Assembly: GCF_015689195.1 (NCBI RefSeq)
Contig: NZ_CP065044.1
Coordinates: 4,931,897 to 4,995,896 of the forward strand
Direction of reading: 5' to 3'
Source of the DNA: Pectobacterium aroidearum
Lineage (GTDB): Bacteria; Pseudomonadota; Gammaproteobacteria; Enterobacterales; Enterobacteriaceae
Length of the DNA: 64,000 nucleotides
The stretch's first letter is position 1; each line of letters opens with the position of its first letter. This document shows positions 10,785 through 25,243 of this stretch, one piece after another. Both the position numbers and the translations under genes were made by a program. Under the pieces are notes generated by a model. The model searched no databases, was not told the origin of the DNA, and worked only from the letters and a program-made list of their open reading frames with translations.

Positions 10785-11405
10785 GTGCGCAACACACTCG
10801 ATAATCTGCTCAATGCGGCTGGTATTGTGATTTCAGATAAGCAAAAAAATCTTCTGATACAGTATGTTGACATGCTGAATAAGTGGAACAAGGCTTATAA
10901 CCTGACGTCTGTTCGCGACCCGCAGCAAATGCTTGTCCGCCATATCATGGACAGTATCGTGGTTGAACCGCATTTACACGGTCAGCGTTTTATCGATGTG
11001 GGAACGGGGCCTGGATTACCGGGGATTCCATTGGCGATTGTTCGCCCTGATTCGCATTTTACCTTGCTGGATAGTCTGGGTAAGCGTGTACGTTTCCTGC
11101 GTCAGGTTCAGCATGAACTGCAGCTTGAAAACATCACTCCGGTGCAAAGTCGCGTTGAAGAATTTCCAGCGGAGCCGCCTTTTGATGGTGTAATCAGTCG
11201 TGCATTTGCCTCTCTGCATGACATGATTAGCTGGTGCAATCATCTTCCAGCCAGACCTGCAGGGCGATTTTATGCCCTAAAAGGCGTACTTCCAGAGGAT
11301 GAATTGTCATCTTTGCCACAAGGTGTCTCATTAGATCAGGTTGTCCGTTTATCTGTTCCTGATCTGGAAGGTGAACGCCATTTGGTCGTGCTTAAACCAA
11401 ACTAA
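10785..11405 (+). CDS. rsmG: 16S rRNA (guanine-527-N7)-methyltransferase RsmG (GidB)
   Basis: The product has 206 residues (E. coli 207). The start is GTG 10785 ([13 protein letters not shown]). The SAM-binding motif I is [17 protein letters not shown] at about residues 67-83, preceded by [16 protein letters not shown] and followed by [15 protein letters not shown]. The enzyme methylates G527 of 16S rRNA; loss gives low-level streptomycin resistance in E. coli. It lies between mnmG and the atp operon as in other enterobacteria. Confidence 0.96.
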   Translation: MRNTLDNLLNAAGIVISDKQKNLLIQYVDMLNKWNKAYNLTSVRDPQQMLVRHIMDSIVVEPHLHGQRFIDVGTGPGLPGIPLAIVRPDSHFTLLDSLGKRVRFLRQVQHELQLENITPVQSRVEEFPAEPPFDGVISRAFASLHDMISWCNHLPARPAGRFYALKGVLPEDELSSLPQGVSLDQVVRLSVPDLEGERHLVVLKPN

Positions 11406-11777
11406 TTTTGTCTTTTATCAAAAAAATTATAACTAAATATTGCGTATCAGCCAGCCATCTCGTTTACGAAGGGCATCGCTCCAGAACGCATTGCGATCAC
11501 TGAAATTTTACATCTTGGTTTTTTCAGCGCGGCTCTTTTACTTTCGTGCTGAATAATAACGAGCGAAAATAAATCATCAGTATCAAAATTTAGTTATTTT
11601 TGTGTTAATTGAGTAAAAAAACGATATCAATAATGTCAATAGGTCGTTGAAACGTTGTTTGTTGCATTTTTGGAATGGTTTTTTTTGTAACTTATTGAAG
11701 TTAAATAAAATAAATAGCTTATTTTGCTAAAGACAAAAAAAAACACGTTCTGTTATAAATAGTCGCAAAGCCTTTTA

Positions 11778-11793
11778 TGTGAGTCACATCACA
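11778..11793 (+). promoter_or_regulatory. CRP-like palindrome upstream of atpI
   Basis: TGTGAGTCACATCACA fits the CRP core TGTGA-N6-TCACA exactly. A TACACT at 11818-11823 could be a -10 element placing the site near -44, close to a class II activator position. The stronger atp promoter at 11908 is too far for direct class II action. Function is inferred from sequence only. Confidence 0.6.
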
Positions 11794-11907
11794 GATTGGG
11801 GGGCTTTAGAAATTAATTACACTAGGTATGAACAAGGATGATTGTTAGCAAAAACGGGGCTTCAGAAAGAAATTTAAATAATTGTTCACCTTTTCGCTAC
11901 TTATCGA

Positions 11908-11935
11908 TTGAATTCGCAGGTATGACCCGTATAAT
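11908..11935 (+). promoter_or_regulatory. Predicted sigma-70 promoter of the atp operon
   Basis: TTGAAT (11908-11913), a 16-bp spacer and a perfect TATAAT (11930-11935) predict a transcript starting near 11942, about 87 bases before atpI. It is the best promoter match in the gap. Confidence 0.65.
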
Positions 11936-12028
11936 TTGCTAGTTTTTTGCTGCTTGACTCAGTGGTGTAAAGGCAGTTTTATACGTCATTCGGTATACCT
12001 CTGAAAAGGTACGGAGAGAGCAAACGTC

Positions 12029-13235
<1,207 letters not shown>

Positions 13236-13266
13236 TTTTCTTTCAACAAATAACGTTTTTAACTGA

Positions 13267-13524
<258 letters not shown>

Positions 13525-13587
13525 GCAGAATGTTTTCTGCTGAGGTTAAAACATCAACTTATTTAACTTTGAAAGAGGCATTGTGCT

Positions 13588-14058
13588 GTGAATATTAATG
13601 CAACAATCCTCGGCCAGGCCATTGCGTTCGTCCTGTTTGTCTGGTTCTGCATGAAGTATGTATGGCCGCCGATGATGGCAGCCATCGAGAAACGTCAGAA
13701 AGAAATTGCTGACGGTCTGGCTTCTGCTGAACGTGCCAAAAAAGATTTGAACTTGGCTCAGGCCAATGCGACAGATCAACTGAAGAAAGCCAAAGCGGAT
13801 GCTCAGGTTATCATCGAGCAGGCGAACAAACGCCGTGCTCAGATCCTGGATGAGGCGAAAGCTGAAGCGGAAGCTGAACGTAACAAGATTGTGGCGCAGG
13901 CGCAGGCTGAAATCGAAGCCGAACGTAAACGCGCTCGTGAAGAGCTGCGTAAGCAAGTTGCCGTATTGGCGATTGCCGGTGCCGAGAAAATTATTGAACG
14001 TTCCGTGGATGAAGCTGCTAACAGCGACATCGTTGATAAACTGGTCGCTGAACTGTAA
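13588..14058 (+). CDS. atpF: ATP synthase F0 subunit b
   Basis: The product has 156 residues, as in E. coli, starting at GTG 13588 like the E. coli gene. One N-terminal membrane helix ([16 protein letters not shown]) is followed by a long charged coiled coil rich in Lys, Glu and Ala. It is the peripheral stalk that holds F1 against rotor torque. Confidence 0.98.
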
Positions 14059-14072
14059 GGAGGGAGGGGCTG

Positions 14073-14606
14073 ATGTCTGAATTTGTCACGGTAGCTCGCC
14101 CCTACGCCAAAGCAGCTTTTGACTTTGCGGTTGAGAATCAGGCCTTGGATCGCTGGCAGAACATGCTGGCGTTTTCGGCCGAAGTAGCGCGCAATGAACA
14201 AATTGCCGAATTGCTTTCTGGTGCAGTAGCACCGATTGAGCTGGCGAAAACGTTCATTGCCGTTTGTGGTGATCAACTTGATGAAGCCGGTCAGAACCTG
14301 ATTAAGGTGATGGCCGAGAACGGACGTTTACCAGTGCTTCCTGAAGTACTGGAACAATTTATTCAACTGCGGGCAGCACTGGAATCGACGGTTGACGTCG
14401 ATGTGATTTCTGCCAACACGTTGAGTGAGCAGCAGCTGTCGAAGATCGCTGCCGCTATGGAAAAACGTCTGTCACGCAAAGTGAAGCTGAATTGCAAAAT
14501 TGATAAGTCTGTCATGGCCGGCGTGGTTATCCGCGCGGGCGACATGGTGATAGATGGCAGCATTCGCGGTCGTCTGGAACGTCTGGCAGACGTCTTGCAG
14601 TCTTAA
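14073..14606 (+). CDS. atpH: ATP synthase F1 subunit delta
   Basis: The product has 177 residues, as in E. coli, beginning [20 protein letters not shown]. The C-terminal [20 protein letters not shown] is the family signature. Delta joins the b-subunit stalk to the top of the alpha3beta3 head. The start lies 14 bases after atpF, with an AAGGAGG ribosome-binding site. Confidence 0.98.
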
Positions 14607-14618
14607 GGGGACTGGAGC

Positions 14619-16160
14619 ATGCAACTGAATTCCACCGAAATCAGCGAACTGATCAAGCAGCGCATTGCTCAGTTCAATGTGGTGAGCGAAGCTCACAATG
14701 AAGGTACTATTGTTTCCGTCAGTGACGGAATCATCCGCGTCCACGGTCTGGCAGACGTGATGCAGGGGGAGATGATCTCTCTGCCGGGTAACCGTTATGC
14801 GATCGCATTGAACCTGGAGCGCGACTCCGTTGGTGCGGTAGTCATGGGCCCGTATGCGGATCTGGCTGAAGGCATGAAAGTAAAATGCACCGGCCGTATT
14901 CTTGAAGTTCCGGTTGGCCGTGGCCTGTTAGGTCGTGTGGTCAACACGCTGGGCGCACCGATTGACGGTAAAGGCGCACTGGATCACGACGGTTTCTCTG
15001 CGGTTGAAGCGATTGCGCCTGGCGTTATCGAACGTCAATCCGTTGATGAGCCGGTACAAACGGGCTATAAGTCCGTTGACGCCATGATTCCAATCGGTCG
15101 TGGTCAGCGTGAGCTGATTATCGGTGACCGTCAGACGGGTAAAACCGCTCTGGCTATCGACGCCATCATCAACCAGCGTGATTCCGGCATCAAATGTGTG
15201 TACGTCGCTATCGGCCAGAAAGCCTCCACGATTTCTAACGTGGTGCGTAAACTGGAAGAGCATGGCGCACTGGAAAACACCATTGTTGTCGTTGCTACCG
15301 CGTCTGAGTCTGCTGCTCTGCAATATCTGGCGCCATACGCCGGTTGTGCAATGGGCGAGTACTTCCGCGACCGCGGTGAAGATGCGCTGATTATTTATGA
15401 TGACCTGTCCAAACAGGCCGTTGCTTATCGTCAGATTTCTCTGCTGCTCCGTCGTCCGCCAGGCCGTGAAGCTTATCCTGGTGACGTTTTCTATCTCCAC
15501 TCCCGTTTGCTGGAGCGTGCATCGCGTGTTAACGCTGATTACGTTGAAGCATTCACCAAGGGTGAAGTGAAGGGGAAAACCGGTTCGTTGACCGCTCTGC
15601 CGATCATCGAAACGCAAGCGGGTGATGTTTCTGCGTTCGTTCCGACCAACGTAATTTCTATTACCGATGGTCAGATCTTCCTGGAATCCAACCTGTTTAA
15701 CGCCGGTATTCGTCCTGCGGTTAACCCAGGGATCTCCGTATCCCGTGTGGGTGGTGCAGCACAGACCAAGATCATGAAGAAACTGTCCGGTGGTATTCGT
15801 ACCGCACTGGCACAGTACCGCGAGCTGGCAGCATTCTCTCAGTTTGCGTCCGATCTTGATGATGCAACCCGTAAGCAGTTGAGCCACGGTCAGAAAGTGA
15901 CCGAGCTGTTGAAACAGAAACAGTATGCGCCGATGTCTGTCGCACAGCAGTCTCTGGTTCTGTTTGCGGCAGAACGTGGTTATCTGGAAGATGTTGAGCT
16001 GTCGAAAGTCGGTAGCTTTGAAGCGGCACTGCTGGCTTACGCCGATCGTGAGCATGGCGAACTTCTGCAACAAATCGACCAGACTGGCGCTTATAACGAT
16101 GAGATCGAGGGCAAATTTAAAGGCATCCTCGATACTTTTAAGGCAACCCAGTCCTGGTAA
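14619..16160 (+). CDS. atpA: ATP synthase F1 subunit alpha
   Basis: The product has 513 residues, as in E. coli. The non-catalytic nucleotide site carries Walker A GDRQTGKT at about residues 169-176, and the ATP synthase alpha/beta signature lies in [14 protein letters not shown]. The alpha subunit alternates with beta in the hexameric head. Confidence 0.99.
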   Translation: MQLNSTEISELIKQRIAQFNVVSEAHNEGTIVSVSDGIIRVHGLADVMQGEMISLPGNRYAIALNLERDSVGAVVMGPYADLAEGMKVKCTGRILEVPVGRGLLGRVVNTLGAPIDGKGALDHDGFSAVEAIAPGVIERQSVDEPVQTGYKSVDAMIPIGRGQRELIIGDRQTGKTALAIDAIINQRDSGIKCVYVAIGQKASTISNVVRKLEEHGALENTIVVVATASESAALQYLAPYAGCAMGEYFRDRGEDALIIYDDLSKQAVAYRQISLLLRRPPGREAYPGDVFYLHSRLLERASRVNADYVEAFTKGEVKGKTGSLTALPIIETQAGDVSAFVPTNVISITDGQIFLESNLFNAGIRPAVNPGISVSRVGGAAQTKIMKKLSGGIRTALAQYRELAAFSQFASDLDDATRKQLSHGQKVTELLKQKQYAPMSVAQQSLVLFAAERGYLEDVELSKVGSFEAALLAYADREHGELLQQIDQTGAYNDEIEGKFKGILDTFKATQSW

Positions 16161-16212
16161 CGCCCGGTGGCCTGCTGTAAAGCAGGCCGCAAGGCTTTGA
16201 GGAGAAGCAAAG

Positions 16213-18506
<2,294 letters not shown>

Positions 18507-18525
18507 CGCCTTGTAGGAGGGTGAC

Positions 18526-18945
18526 ATGGCTATGACTTACCATCTGGATGTCGTGAGTGCAGAACAGCAAATGTTCTCCGGTCTGGTGCAGAAGATCCAG
18601 GTAACGGGGAGCGAAGGCGAACTGGGTATTTATCCGGGACATGCCCCTCTGCTTACTGCCATTAAACCTGGTATGGTTCGTATCGTTAAGCAGCACGGTG
18701 AGGAAGAGTATATTTATCTTTCTGGCGGCATCCTTGAGGTGCAGCCGAATACCGTTACCGTACTGTCTGATACCGCAATCCGTGGGCAGGATCTGGATGA
18801 AGCTCGTGCGCTGGAAGCGAAACGCAAAGCTGAAGATCATATCCGTAATTCGCATGGTGATGTGGATTATGCTCAGGCTTCAGCAGAGCTGAGCAAAGCG
18901 ATTGCGAAGCTGCGCGTTATCGAGCTGACCAGAAAAGCGATGTAA
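18526..18945 (+). CDS. atpC: ATP synthase F1 subunit epsilon
   Basis: The product has 139 residues, as in E. coli, beginning [15 protein letters not shown]. An N-terminal beta-sandwich ([21 protein letters not shown] region) is followed by two C-terminal helices that inhibit ATP hydrolysis. A strong AGGAGG precedes the ATG. It is the last gene of the operon. Confidence 0.98.
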   Translation: MAMTYHLDVVSAEQQMFSGLVQKIQVTGSEGELGIYPGHAPLLTAIKPGMVRIVKQHGEEEYIYLSGGILEVQPNTVTVLSDTAIRGQDLDEARALEAKRKAEDHIRNSHGDVDYAQASAELSKAIAKLRVIELTRKAM

Positions 18946-18966
18946 CAGATAAGCTTGCAATAATTG

Positions 18967-18999
18967 AAGGCCAGTCAGTTCATACTGACTGGCCTTTTT
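18967..18999 (+). terminator. Terminator of the atp operon
   Basis: AGGCCAGTCAG (18968-18978) pairs perfectly with CTGACTGGCCT (18985-18995) and is followed by TTTTT. It lies 22 bases after atpC. Confidence 0.93.
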
Positions 19000-19020
19000 G
19001 CATTTAAGTCTATGTTACAT

Positions 19021-19047
19021 ATAAAAATGCCTGCGAGAGCAGGCATT
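19021..19047 (-). terminator. Terminator of pelX
   Basis: Read on the minus strand, AATGCCTGC-TCTC-GCAGGCATT forms a perfect stem followed by TTTAT. It lies about 80 bases after the pelX stop. A second, weaker hairpin (AGCCCC.../...GGGGCT, 19096-19120) lies nearer the stop. Confidence 0.8.
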
Positions 19048-19126
19048 AAGATCGCGGATAAATCCATTTACTACTGCTCGATATGCTTTGTCAGCCCCTA
19101 CCTTGTTAGGCGGGGGCTTGAAGCCC

Positions 19127-21361
19127 TTATTTTTTCTTCAGGAAGTCGCCAAGTACCAGATTGCCTTTGGCATCACGTGTAAACGTTTCAGGGATGGTTA
19201 CCGACACGAAATTATTTACTGTGATTTCCTTACCTTGCGCGTTAACAGAGCGGTCGCCTTTGATGAAGTAGTTGGTGTTATCGATATTGCCGACAACCGC
19301 ATCATCATATTTACCCGCTTTGGTTTTCAGCGACATGTTGTTCTTGAAGACGCCTTGTTTTTCCGGGCCAGAGTAAGGGCTTGGGCGGAAAATAAAGTTA
19401 AAGCGTTCGTTATCTAACGCGATGTTGTTTTCAACAATCAAGGCGCCAGGGTTGAAATTGTCGGTGAAACCATCAAGTTTGTTACCCACAGCAATGCTGT
19501 TTTTAACCTGATGCGCCACTGGCTGACCTTCTCCACCCATTTTGAAGCCGTTGCTGGTGTTGTTCATGGCAATTGAATTCTCGATCACCACAACGCCGTT
19601 TGCGCCGTCTTCGATTTTGTTAAACAGGTCGAAGCCGTCATCGATGTTGTTGTGTGAGAATGCGCCGCGAATCACGTTGCCTTCACCGATACGCATTTTC
19701 ACCGCGAAACCGTCGGCGTTAATTTTGCCTGGGTCCTGATTGCTGTGAGATTCTGAGTTCAGGATCAGGTTATGGCTGGCCCACAGCGGTCTGCCTACAT
19801 CGGCCGTCGAGGTCACCTGAATACCAGTATCGTCAGCGTGGTGCGCTATAACGCGTTCGATGGTGTTGTAGCTCCCCTCGATACGGAACGGTTTCTCGGT
19901 GATTTCAATCCCTTTAACATGCCAATGGCTCGCTTTCAGTTGCAGGCCGTGAATGACGGCTTTATTGCCGACAGCAAACAGATTCTTGACGGCTTTTTGC
20001 TGACCGCTGGCGCTGACAGGGATTTCAGACGCGCTGTAATCGCCATCGTTGAGCCAAATCGTGCCGCCTGCTGGTAGAGCGGCGACGGCGCTGGCTAAAT
20101 CGAGCGGGGCATTTTTACTGCCGTCATTGCTGGCTGAACCTTGTGGCGAAACATACAGATTTTTAGCGTCTGCGTAAGCCACTCTTTCAACTTTCAATGT
20201 GCTCTCTTTTACCGCTTTATCATCCCCTTCCACAGGCTGGTAGGCTATCTTGAACTCAGCACCGTTGCCGGCAATTTTCGCTGGCAGAGAGAAGGTCTCT
20301 CCCGCTTTTATCTGCTTGGCATCACCCAGAGATTTACCGTCTTGTGAAACCGCGATCGTGCCGTTGTAATTGGCTTTGGCCTGCACGACATAGTGTTCGC
20401 TGGTGGTTTTAGGCGATGACATCACCTGAAGTAAAGGATCGTAGTCCTTAGCTTTAAACGCCGGTGAAGCTTTGGTTTGTGCTGGTGTGGTGGTCAACTG
20501 TGCATTACTGACGGTGATTTTGGCATTACGGGAGGCAAAGAAACCGACGTAGTAGTGGTCTTTATCCAGCTTGGTGACGACGTCCGCGCCTTTGACTTCT
20601 TTCGACACCCAGTTATCCGTGCCTTTCGGTGCATAAGAGGTGATGAAGCCATCGTTGGTACGCTCCAGTTTCAGGCGGAACGTCGGCGTTTGCTCCAGAT
20701 TCACATTTTCCTGATAGCTGGTTTTGGTAATTTTCGCGCCCGCATTACCCCACGGCTGCGTCACGCCATTGCGCAAAATAGCCTGTAGTTTAATTTCGGT
20801 ATGAGACTTTTTATCCTGCGTCATGATGGCGTTCATCACCATGTTGGACGCGGCAGGGAACTCTTCATACCCTTCTTTCAGCGGATCCTGACGCGGTACG
20901 CCGATAATATCGCGCACCAGAATCCCAGCCCCTTCCTGAGCCGCAGGCTTGGCGCCGTTTTCTGGCCCAAACTGTTCCACGGTAATATCAGACTGAAGCG
21001 TAAAATTCACATTGGCAGGCAGTTGCGTATAGAAGAACGTCAGCCCGTCATGGGTGTTGGCAATCTTTCCGCCACGGCTCTCAATCGTGATGGGGGCGGA
21101 CAAATCAGCGTTATCCCCTGGGGCTAATTTCTTGCCGTTAATGGTGACATCGTTGACACCAATTTTTTCCGGCAGGACATTGGATGAAAAGTTTACGTCT
21201 GTTGACTGACCAAAGGCGATACCGTGCCAGACTGGCGTTGATTCTGTCGCGGCGTGTGTGCTGAAGCTGAAAAGTAATGCATTCGTCAACGCGACGGCTG
21301 CGAGGCGTGAAGAACGGTGTTTCCGTAAAGAATGACATTTTGGTGAAGAACAACGTTTCAT
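19127..21361 (-). CDS. pelX: Periplasmic exopolygalacturonate lyase PelX (polysaccharide lyase family 9)
   Basis: The product has 744 residues; PelX of Dickeya is of similar length. A charged start and a hydrophobic core end at FSFSTHA-A, a signal peptidase I site near residue 37, so the enzyme is probably periplasmic. An N-terminal region (about 40-390) precedes the right-handed parallel beta-helix (about 400-740), which shows repeated Asn-rich turns such as NNIDDGFDLFN, NTSNGFKMGG and NKLDGFTDNF. Known PelX cleaves unsaturated digalacturonate from the ends of pectic chains by beta-elimination. It is a monocistronic gene with a KdgR box upstream, so it should belong to the pectin-catabolism regulon. 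Family assignment rests on overall sequence recognition. Confidence 0.88.
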   Translation of the reverse strand: MKRCSSPKCHSLRKHRSSRLAAVALTNALLFSFSTHAATESTPVWHGIAFGQSTDVNFSSNVLPEKIGVNDVTINGKKLAPGDNADLSAPITIESRGGKIANTHDGLTFFYTQLPANVNFTLQSDITVEQFGPENGAKPAAQEGAGILVRDIIGVPRQDPLKEGYEEFPAASNMVMNAIMTQDKKSHTEIKLQAILRNGVTQPWGNAGAKITKTSYQENVNLEQTPTFRLKLERTNDGFITSYAPKGTDNWVSKEVKGADVVTKLDKDHYYVGFFASRNAKITVSNAQLTTTPAQTKASPAFKAKDYDPLLQVMSSPKTTSEHYVVQAKANYNGTIAVSQDGKSLGDAKQIKAGETFSLPAKIAGNGAEFKIAYQPVEGDDKAVKESTLKVERVAYADAKNLYVSPQGSASNDGSKNAPLDLASAVAALPAGGTIWLNDGDYSASEIPVSASGQQKAVKNLFAVGNKAVIHGLQLKASHWHVKGIEITEKPFRIEGSYNTIERVIAHHADDTGIQVTSTADVGRPLWASHNLILNSESHSNQDPGKINADGFAVKMRIGEGNVIRGAFSHNNIDDGFDLFNKIEDGANGVVVIENSIAMNNTSNGFKMGGEGQPVAHQVKNSIAVGNKLDGFTDNFNPGALIVENNIALDNERFNFIFRPSPYSGPEKQGVFKNNMSLKTKAGKYDDAVVGNIDNTNYFIKGDRSVNAQGKEITVNNFVSVTIPETFTRDAKGNLVLGDFLKKK

Positions 21362-21407
21362 TGTGTCTCCTTCGTTATTGAATTATTCGCCCGCGTATAT
21401 TGCTATA

Positions 21408-21425
21408 AATGAAACGCTGTTTCTT
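21408..21425 (-). promoter_or_regulatory. KdgR operator upstream of pelX
   Basis: AATGAAACGCTGTTTCTT matches the KdgR consensus AATRAAAYRNYRTTTYRTT closely and is palindromic around its centre. It lies 47 bases before the pelX ATG. KdgR is the IclR-type repressor of pectin genes in soft-rot bacteria, relieved by KDG. Confidence 0.85.
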
Positions 21426-21675
21426 TTGTGTGTGTCACAAATGGAAATACTTAAAAATAAAGTCTGTTTTTTATGAAACCCTGTGCCATTTCTGTTGTTG
21501 GGGACATCACACTCTCGCCATGGGTATTCATCGTCTTGTGCGAGATTTTCAGAAAAAACTCACCAAAAAGTATCCGCGTTATGCATGAGTTTCGGTAAAC
21601 TCTGGTTATTCATGCCGTAACAGGCTAGCCATTTTTATTCTTGCGGAGCGATGGCTTCGCACTGTCAGGATGCTT

Positions 21676-23046
21676 ATGTCAAATAGTGCTATGAGTGTGG
21701 TGATCCTTGCTGCGGGTAAGGGAACCCGTATGTATTCCGACCTTCCTAAGGTGTTACACAAACTGGCAGGTAAGCCGATGGTTCAGCACGTCATTGATGC
21801 CGCAATGACGACAGGCGCACAACACGTTCATTTGGTATATGGCCACGGCGGTGATTTACTAAAACGCGAATTGACCGATCCGGCATTGAATTGGGTGCTA
21901 CAGGCAGAGCAGTTAGGAACTGGCCATGCGATGCAGCAAGCTGCCCCTTATTTTGCCGATGATGAAGATATCCTGATGCTATATGGTGATGTGCCGCTAA
22001 TTTCGTCGCAAACGCTGGGGCGTTTACGTCAAGCTAAGCCGCAGGGCGGTATCGGTCTGTTGACGGTGAAATTGGACGATCCAACGGGCTATGGGCGGAT
22101 TGTGCGTGAAAACGGTGCTGTAGTCGGGATCGTTGAGCACAAAGATGCCAGTGAAGAACAGCGCCAAATTAACGAGATCAATACCGGCATTTTGATTGCG
22201 AACGGTAAGGATCTGAAGCGTTGGTTAAGCCAATTGAATAACAACAACGCACAGGGCGAGTTTTATATCACCGATATCATTGCGATGGCAGCGGAAGAAG
22301 GCCAGCGTGTTGAGGCGGTTCATCCTGAGCGGTTGAGCGAAGTGGAAGGTGTTAATAATCGCCTGCAACTGTCGGCCTTGGAGCGGGTTTATCAGCGTGA
22401 ACAGGCGGATAGACTGCTGCTGGCTGGTGTCATGCTGCTCGATCCGGCACGGTTTGATCTGCGTGGCGAACTGACTCATGGTCGTGATGTGGTGATTGAT
22501 GTCAATGTTGTCGTGGAAGGCAATGTTAAGCTAGGCAACCGGGTGAAAATCGGTGCGGGCTGTGTGATCAAAAACAGTATTATTGGCGACGACTGCGAGA
22601 TCAGCCCTTACTCTGTGTTGGAAGACGCTGTATTAGACGCTGAGTGTACCGTTGGTCCGTTTGCCCGCTTGCGTCCTGGGTCGGAACTGGCTGAAGGTGC
22701 GCATGTTGGCAATTTTGTCGAACTGAAAAAGGCGCGCTTGGGCAAAGGATCAAAAGCCGGTCATCTTAGCTATTTGGGGGATGCGGATATCGGTTCCGGT
22801 GTTAATATTGGCGCGGGAACGATCACCTGCAATTATGACGGTGCGAATAAACACAAGACGGTAATTGGTGATGACGTGTTTGTCGGCTCGGATAGTCAAT
22901 TGGTGGCGCCCGTTAGCGTAGCCAACGGCGCGACAATCGGCGCGGGAACGACCGTCACGCACGATGTGGCGGAGAATGAGCTGGTGGTCGGCCGTGTGAA
23001 ACAGCGGCATATTTCCGGCTGGCAGCGTCCGGTGAAGAAGAAATAG
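21676..23046 (+). CDS. glmU: Bifunctional GlcNAc-1-P uridyltransferase / GlcN-1-P acetyltransferase
   Basis: Started at ATG 21676 the product has 456 residues, the E. coli length. An in-frame ATG at 21670 overlaps the AGGA ribosome-binding site, so 21676 is preferred. The N-terminal pyrophosphorylase domain has [20 protein letters not shown] and LYGDVPL; the C-terminal left-handed beta-helix has hexapeptide repeats and [11 protein letters not shown]. It performs the last two steps to UDP-GlcNAc, for peptidoglycan, LPS and probably the PNAG made by the pga genes here. glmS follows in the same direction. Confidence 0.98.
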   Translation: MSNSAMSVVILAAGKGTRMYSDLPKVLHKLAGKPMVQHVIDAAMTTGAQHVHLVYGHGGDLLKRELTDPALNWVLQAEQLGTGHAMQQAAPYFADDEDILMLYGDVPLISSQTLGRLRQAKPQGGIGLLTVKLDDPTGYGRIVRENGAVVGIVEHKDASEEQRQINEINTGILIANGKDLKRWLSQLNNNNAQGEFYITDIIAMAAEEGQRVEAVHPERLSEVEGVNNRLQLSALERVYQREQADRLLLAGVMLLDPARFDLRGELTHGRDVVIDVNVVVEGNVKLGNRVKIGAGCVIKNSIIGDDCEISPYSVLEDAVLDAECTVGPFARLRPGSELAEGAHVGNFVELKKARLGKGSKAGHLSYLGDADIGSGVNIGAGTITCNYDGANKHKTVIGDDVFVGSDSQLVAPVSVANGATIGAGTTVTHDVAENELVVGRVKQRHISGWQRPVKKK

Positions 23047-23050
23047 TTAT

Positions 23051-23077
23051 GCCTCCGCACACGGCGGAGGCGGTTTT
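23051..23077 (+). terminator. Hairpin in the glmU-glmS spacer
   Basis: GCCTCCGC (23051-23058) pairs perfectly with GCGGAGGC (23064-23071), followed by GGTTTT. It starts four bases after the glmU stop. In E. coli the glmUS transcript is processed by RNase E at the glmU stop, so this may be a partial terminator or a processing/stability element. Confidence 0.6.
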
Positions 23078-23243
23078 GTCCTGTACGTTGACCGCTCCCC
23101 TGTATTGGTCGAGCCCAGAGTACAGAACAAAACATAATAATCCCCAACTCTCTACAAGGCTCGGGGAACCCGGAAAAACCGGAACAATCAGGTCTAAGAC
23201 ATCCCTGGTGACACAATATGTCACTTTTATAGGAATACCATCG

Positions 23244-25076
23244 ATGTGTGGAATTGTAGGCGCAGTTGCGCAACGTGATGTTGCTGAAATTTTGTTGGAA
23301 GGTTTACGTCGTCTTGAGTATCGCGGCTATGACTCTGCGGGGTTAGCGGTTGTTGATAGCGAAGGCAACGTCGCCCGTTTACGCCGTCTGGGGAAAGTAC
23401 AGGTACTGTCTCAGGCTGCTGAAGAAAGCGATCTGCACGGCGGTACGGGTATTGCCCATACCCGTTGGGCAACGCACGGCGAACCTTCTGAAGAGAACGC
23501 TCACCCTCATGTTTCTGAACATATCACCATCGTCCATAACGGCATTATCGAAAATCACGAACCGCTGCGCGAACTGATGATCGGCCGCGGCTATCGTTTT
23601 GTTTCTGAAACCGATACGGAAGTGGTCGCCCATTTGGTTCATTTTGAACAAGCGCAGAACGGTGGAACGCTGGTTGAGGTGGTTAAGCGTGTGATCCCAC
23701 AGCTGCGCGGTGCGTATGGCATGGTGGTGTTGGATAACCGCGATCCAAGCGTACTGGTTGCTGCTCGCTCTGGTAGCCCGCTGGTGATTGGCCGTGGTGT
23801 TGGTGAGAACTTCATTGCTTCCGATCAGCTGGCGCTGCTGCCCGTGACGCGTCGCTTTATGTTCCTGGAAGAAGGCGACGTGGCGGAAATCACCCGCCGT
23901 GACGTGCGCGTGTTTGATAAATCCGGCCAACTTGCCACACGCGAAGAAATCGAATCAAAAGTGAATTACGATGCCGGTGACAAAGGCGCGTATCGTCACT
24001 ACATGCAGAAAGAGATCTACGAACAGCCGATGGCAATCAAGAACACCCTTGAAGGGCGTTTCAGTCACGGCGAGATCAATCTTTCTGAATTAGGCCCGAA
24101 AGCGGATGAACTGCTGGCGAAGGTTGAGCACGTTCAGATTATCGCCTGTGGGACGTCCTACAACTCCGGTATGGTTTCCCGCTACTGGTTTGAAGCGCTG
24201 GCGGGGATTCCGTGCGACGTAGAAATCGCCTCAGAATTCCGCTACCGCAAACCTGCGGTACGTAAGAACAGCCTGATGATTACCCTGTCTCAATCTGGCG
24301 AAACGGCGGATACGCTGGCCGCGCTGCGCTTGTCCAAAGAACTAGGCTATCTGGGTTCTTTGGCTATTTGTAACGTGGCGGGTTCCTCTCTGGTGCGTGA
24401 ATCCGATCTGGCGCTGATGACCAAAGCGGGCGTAGAGATTGGCGTGGCCTCGACCAAAGCCTTCACCACCCAGCTTACCGTTCTGCTGATGCTGGTGGCG
24501 CGCGTTGGCCGTCTGCGCGGCATGGATGCGCAGATTGAGCATGATATTGTTCATGGTTTGCAGGCGCTGCCAGCGCGTATTGAGCAGATGCTGTCTCAGG
24601 ACAAACTCATCGAATCTCTGGCAGAAGGTTTCTCTGATAAGCACCATGCGCTGTTCCTTGGCCGTGGCGATCAGTATCCGATCGCGATGGAAGGCGCGCT
24701 GAAGCTGAAAGAGATCTCTTACATCCACGCTGAAGCCTATGCTGCAGGCGAGCTGAAACACGGCCCGCTGGCGCTGATTGATGCGGATATGCCAGTTGTG
24801 GTGGTGGCACCGAACAACGAACTGTTGGAGAAATTGAAATCCAACATCGAAGAAGTTCGGGCGCGCGGCGGTGAGCTGTATGTCTTTGCTGATGAAGATG
24901 CCGGTTTCACCAGCAGCGAAAATATGAAAATTATTCCGCTGCCGCATATCGAAGAAGTGATTGCGCCAATCTTCTATACGGTGCCGTTGCAGCTGCTGTC
25001 TTATCACGTTGCGCTGATTAAAGGCACTGACGTCGATCAGCCACGCAACCTGGCGAAATCCGTTACTGTTGAGTAA
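23244..25076 (+). CDS. glmS: Glutamine-fructose-6-phosphate transaminase (isomerizing)
   Basis: The product has 610 residues (E. coli 609) from ATG 23244, [18 protein letters not shown]. Cys2, exposed after Met removal, is the glutaminase nucleophile; the N-terminal class II amidotransferase domain includes [18 protein letters not shown]. Two SIS domains follow ([22 protein letters not shown], and the C-terminal [13 protein letters not shown]). It makes glucosamine-6-P. A frame open upstream to 23049 is spacer. In E. coli the small RNAs GlmY/GlmZ activate glmS translation; the 197-base spacer is the expected place for that. Confidence 0.98.
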   Translation: MCGIVGAVAQRDVAEILLEGLRRLEYRGYDSAGLAVVDSEGNVARLRRLGKVQVLSQAAEESDLHGGTGIAHTRWATHGEPSEENAHPHVSEHITIVHNGIIENHEPLRELMIGRGYRFVSETDTEVVAHLVHFEQAQNGGTLVEVVKRVIPQLRGAYGMVVLDNRDPSVLVAARSGSPLVIGRGVGENFIASDQLALLPVTRRFMFLEEGDVAEITRRDVRVFDKSGQLATREEIESKVNYDAGDKGAYRHYMQKEIYEQPMAIKNTLEGRFSHGEINLSELGPKADELLAKVEHVQIIACGTSYNSGMVSRYWFEALAGIPCDVEIASEFRYRKPAVRKNSLMITLSQSGETADTLAALRLSKELGYLGSLAICNVAGSSLVRESDLALMTKAGVEIGVASTKAFTTQLTVLLMLVARVGRLRGMDAQIEHDIVHGLQALPARIEQMLSQDKLIESLAEGFSDKHHALFLGRGDQYPIAMEGALKLKEISYIHAEAYAAGELKHGPLALIDADMPVVVVAPNNELLEKLKSNIEEVRARGGELYVFADEDAGFTSSENMKIIPLPHIEEVIAPIFYTVPLQLLSYHVALIKGTDVDQPRNLAKSVTVE

Positions 25077-25088
25077 TTTTTAAAGAAT

Positions 25089-25131
25089 GAAGGTAAGTAG
25101 CCTTGGTGCTATTTACCTTCGTTTATTTTTT
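25089..25131 (+). terminator. Terminator of glmUS
   Basis: GAAGGTAAGTAG (25089-25100) pairs with CTATTTACCTTC (25109-25120) with one wobble-type mismatch, followed by GTTTATTTTTT. Confidence 0.88.
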
Positions 25132-25243
25132 ATATCACCACCCATTTTCTATACTCCACTCTTTTTACGCTCACCGAACTCTCCTCATTAAAATTTATTC
25201 GGTATATTGGTTTACCCATATTGAATACTGACTCGTTCTTAAT

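Larger units (their letters stand above)
11406..12028. other. Long leader region upstream of the atp operon
   Basis: These 623 bases contain no credible gene. They are strongly AT-rich (11530-11760, with several T and A runs). I identify one sigma-70 promoter close to atpI and one CRP-like palindrome, both listed separately. E. coli has a gap of similar size here. Confidence 0.7.

Noticed and set aside
21426..21442. CRP site next to the KdgR box of pelX
   Set aside because: GTGTGTCACA gives only one good half-site; the other half does not match TGTGA at the right spacing.
24342..25007. 221-residue open frame antisense to glmS
   Set aside because: Mirror of glmS codon usage; rich in His, Gln and Arg as expected for an antisense shadow.
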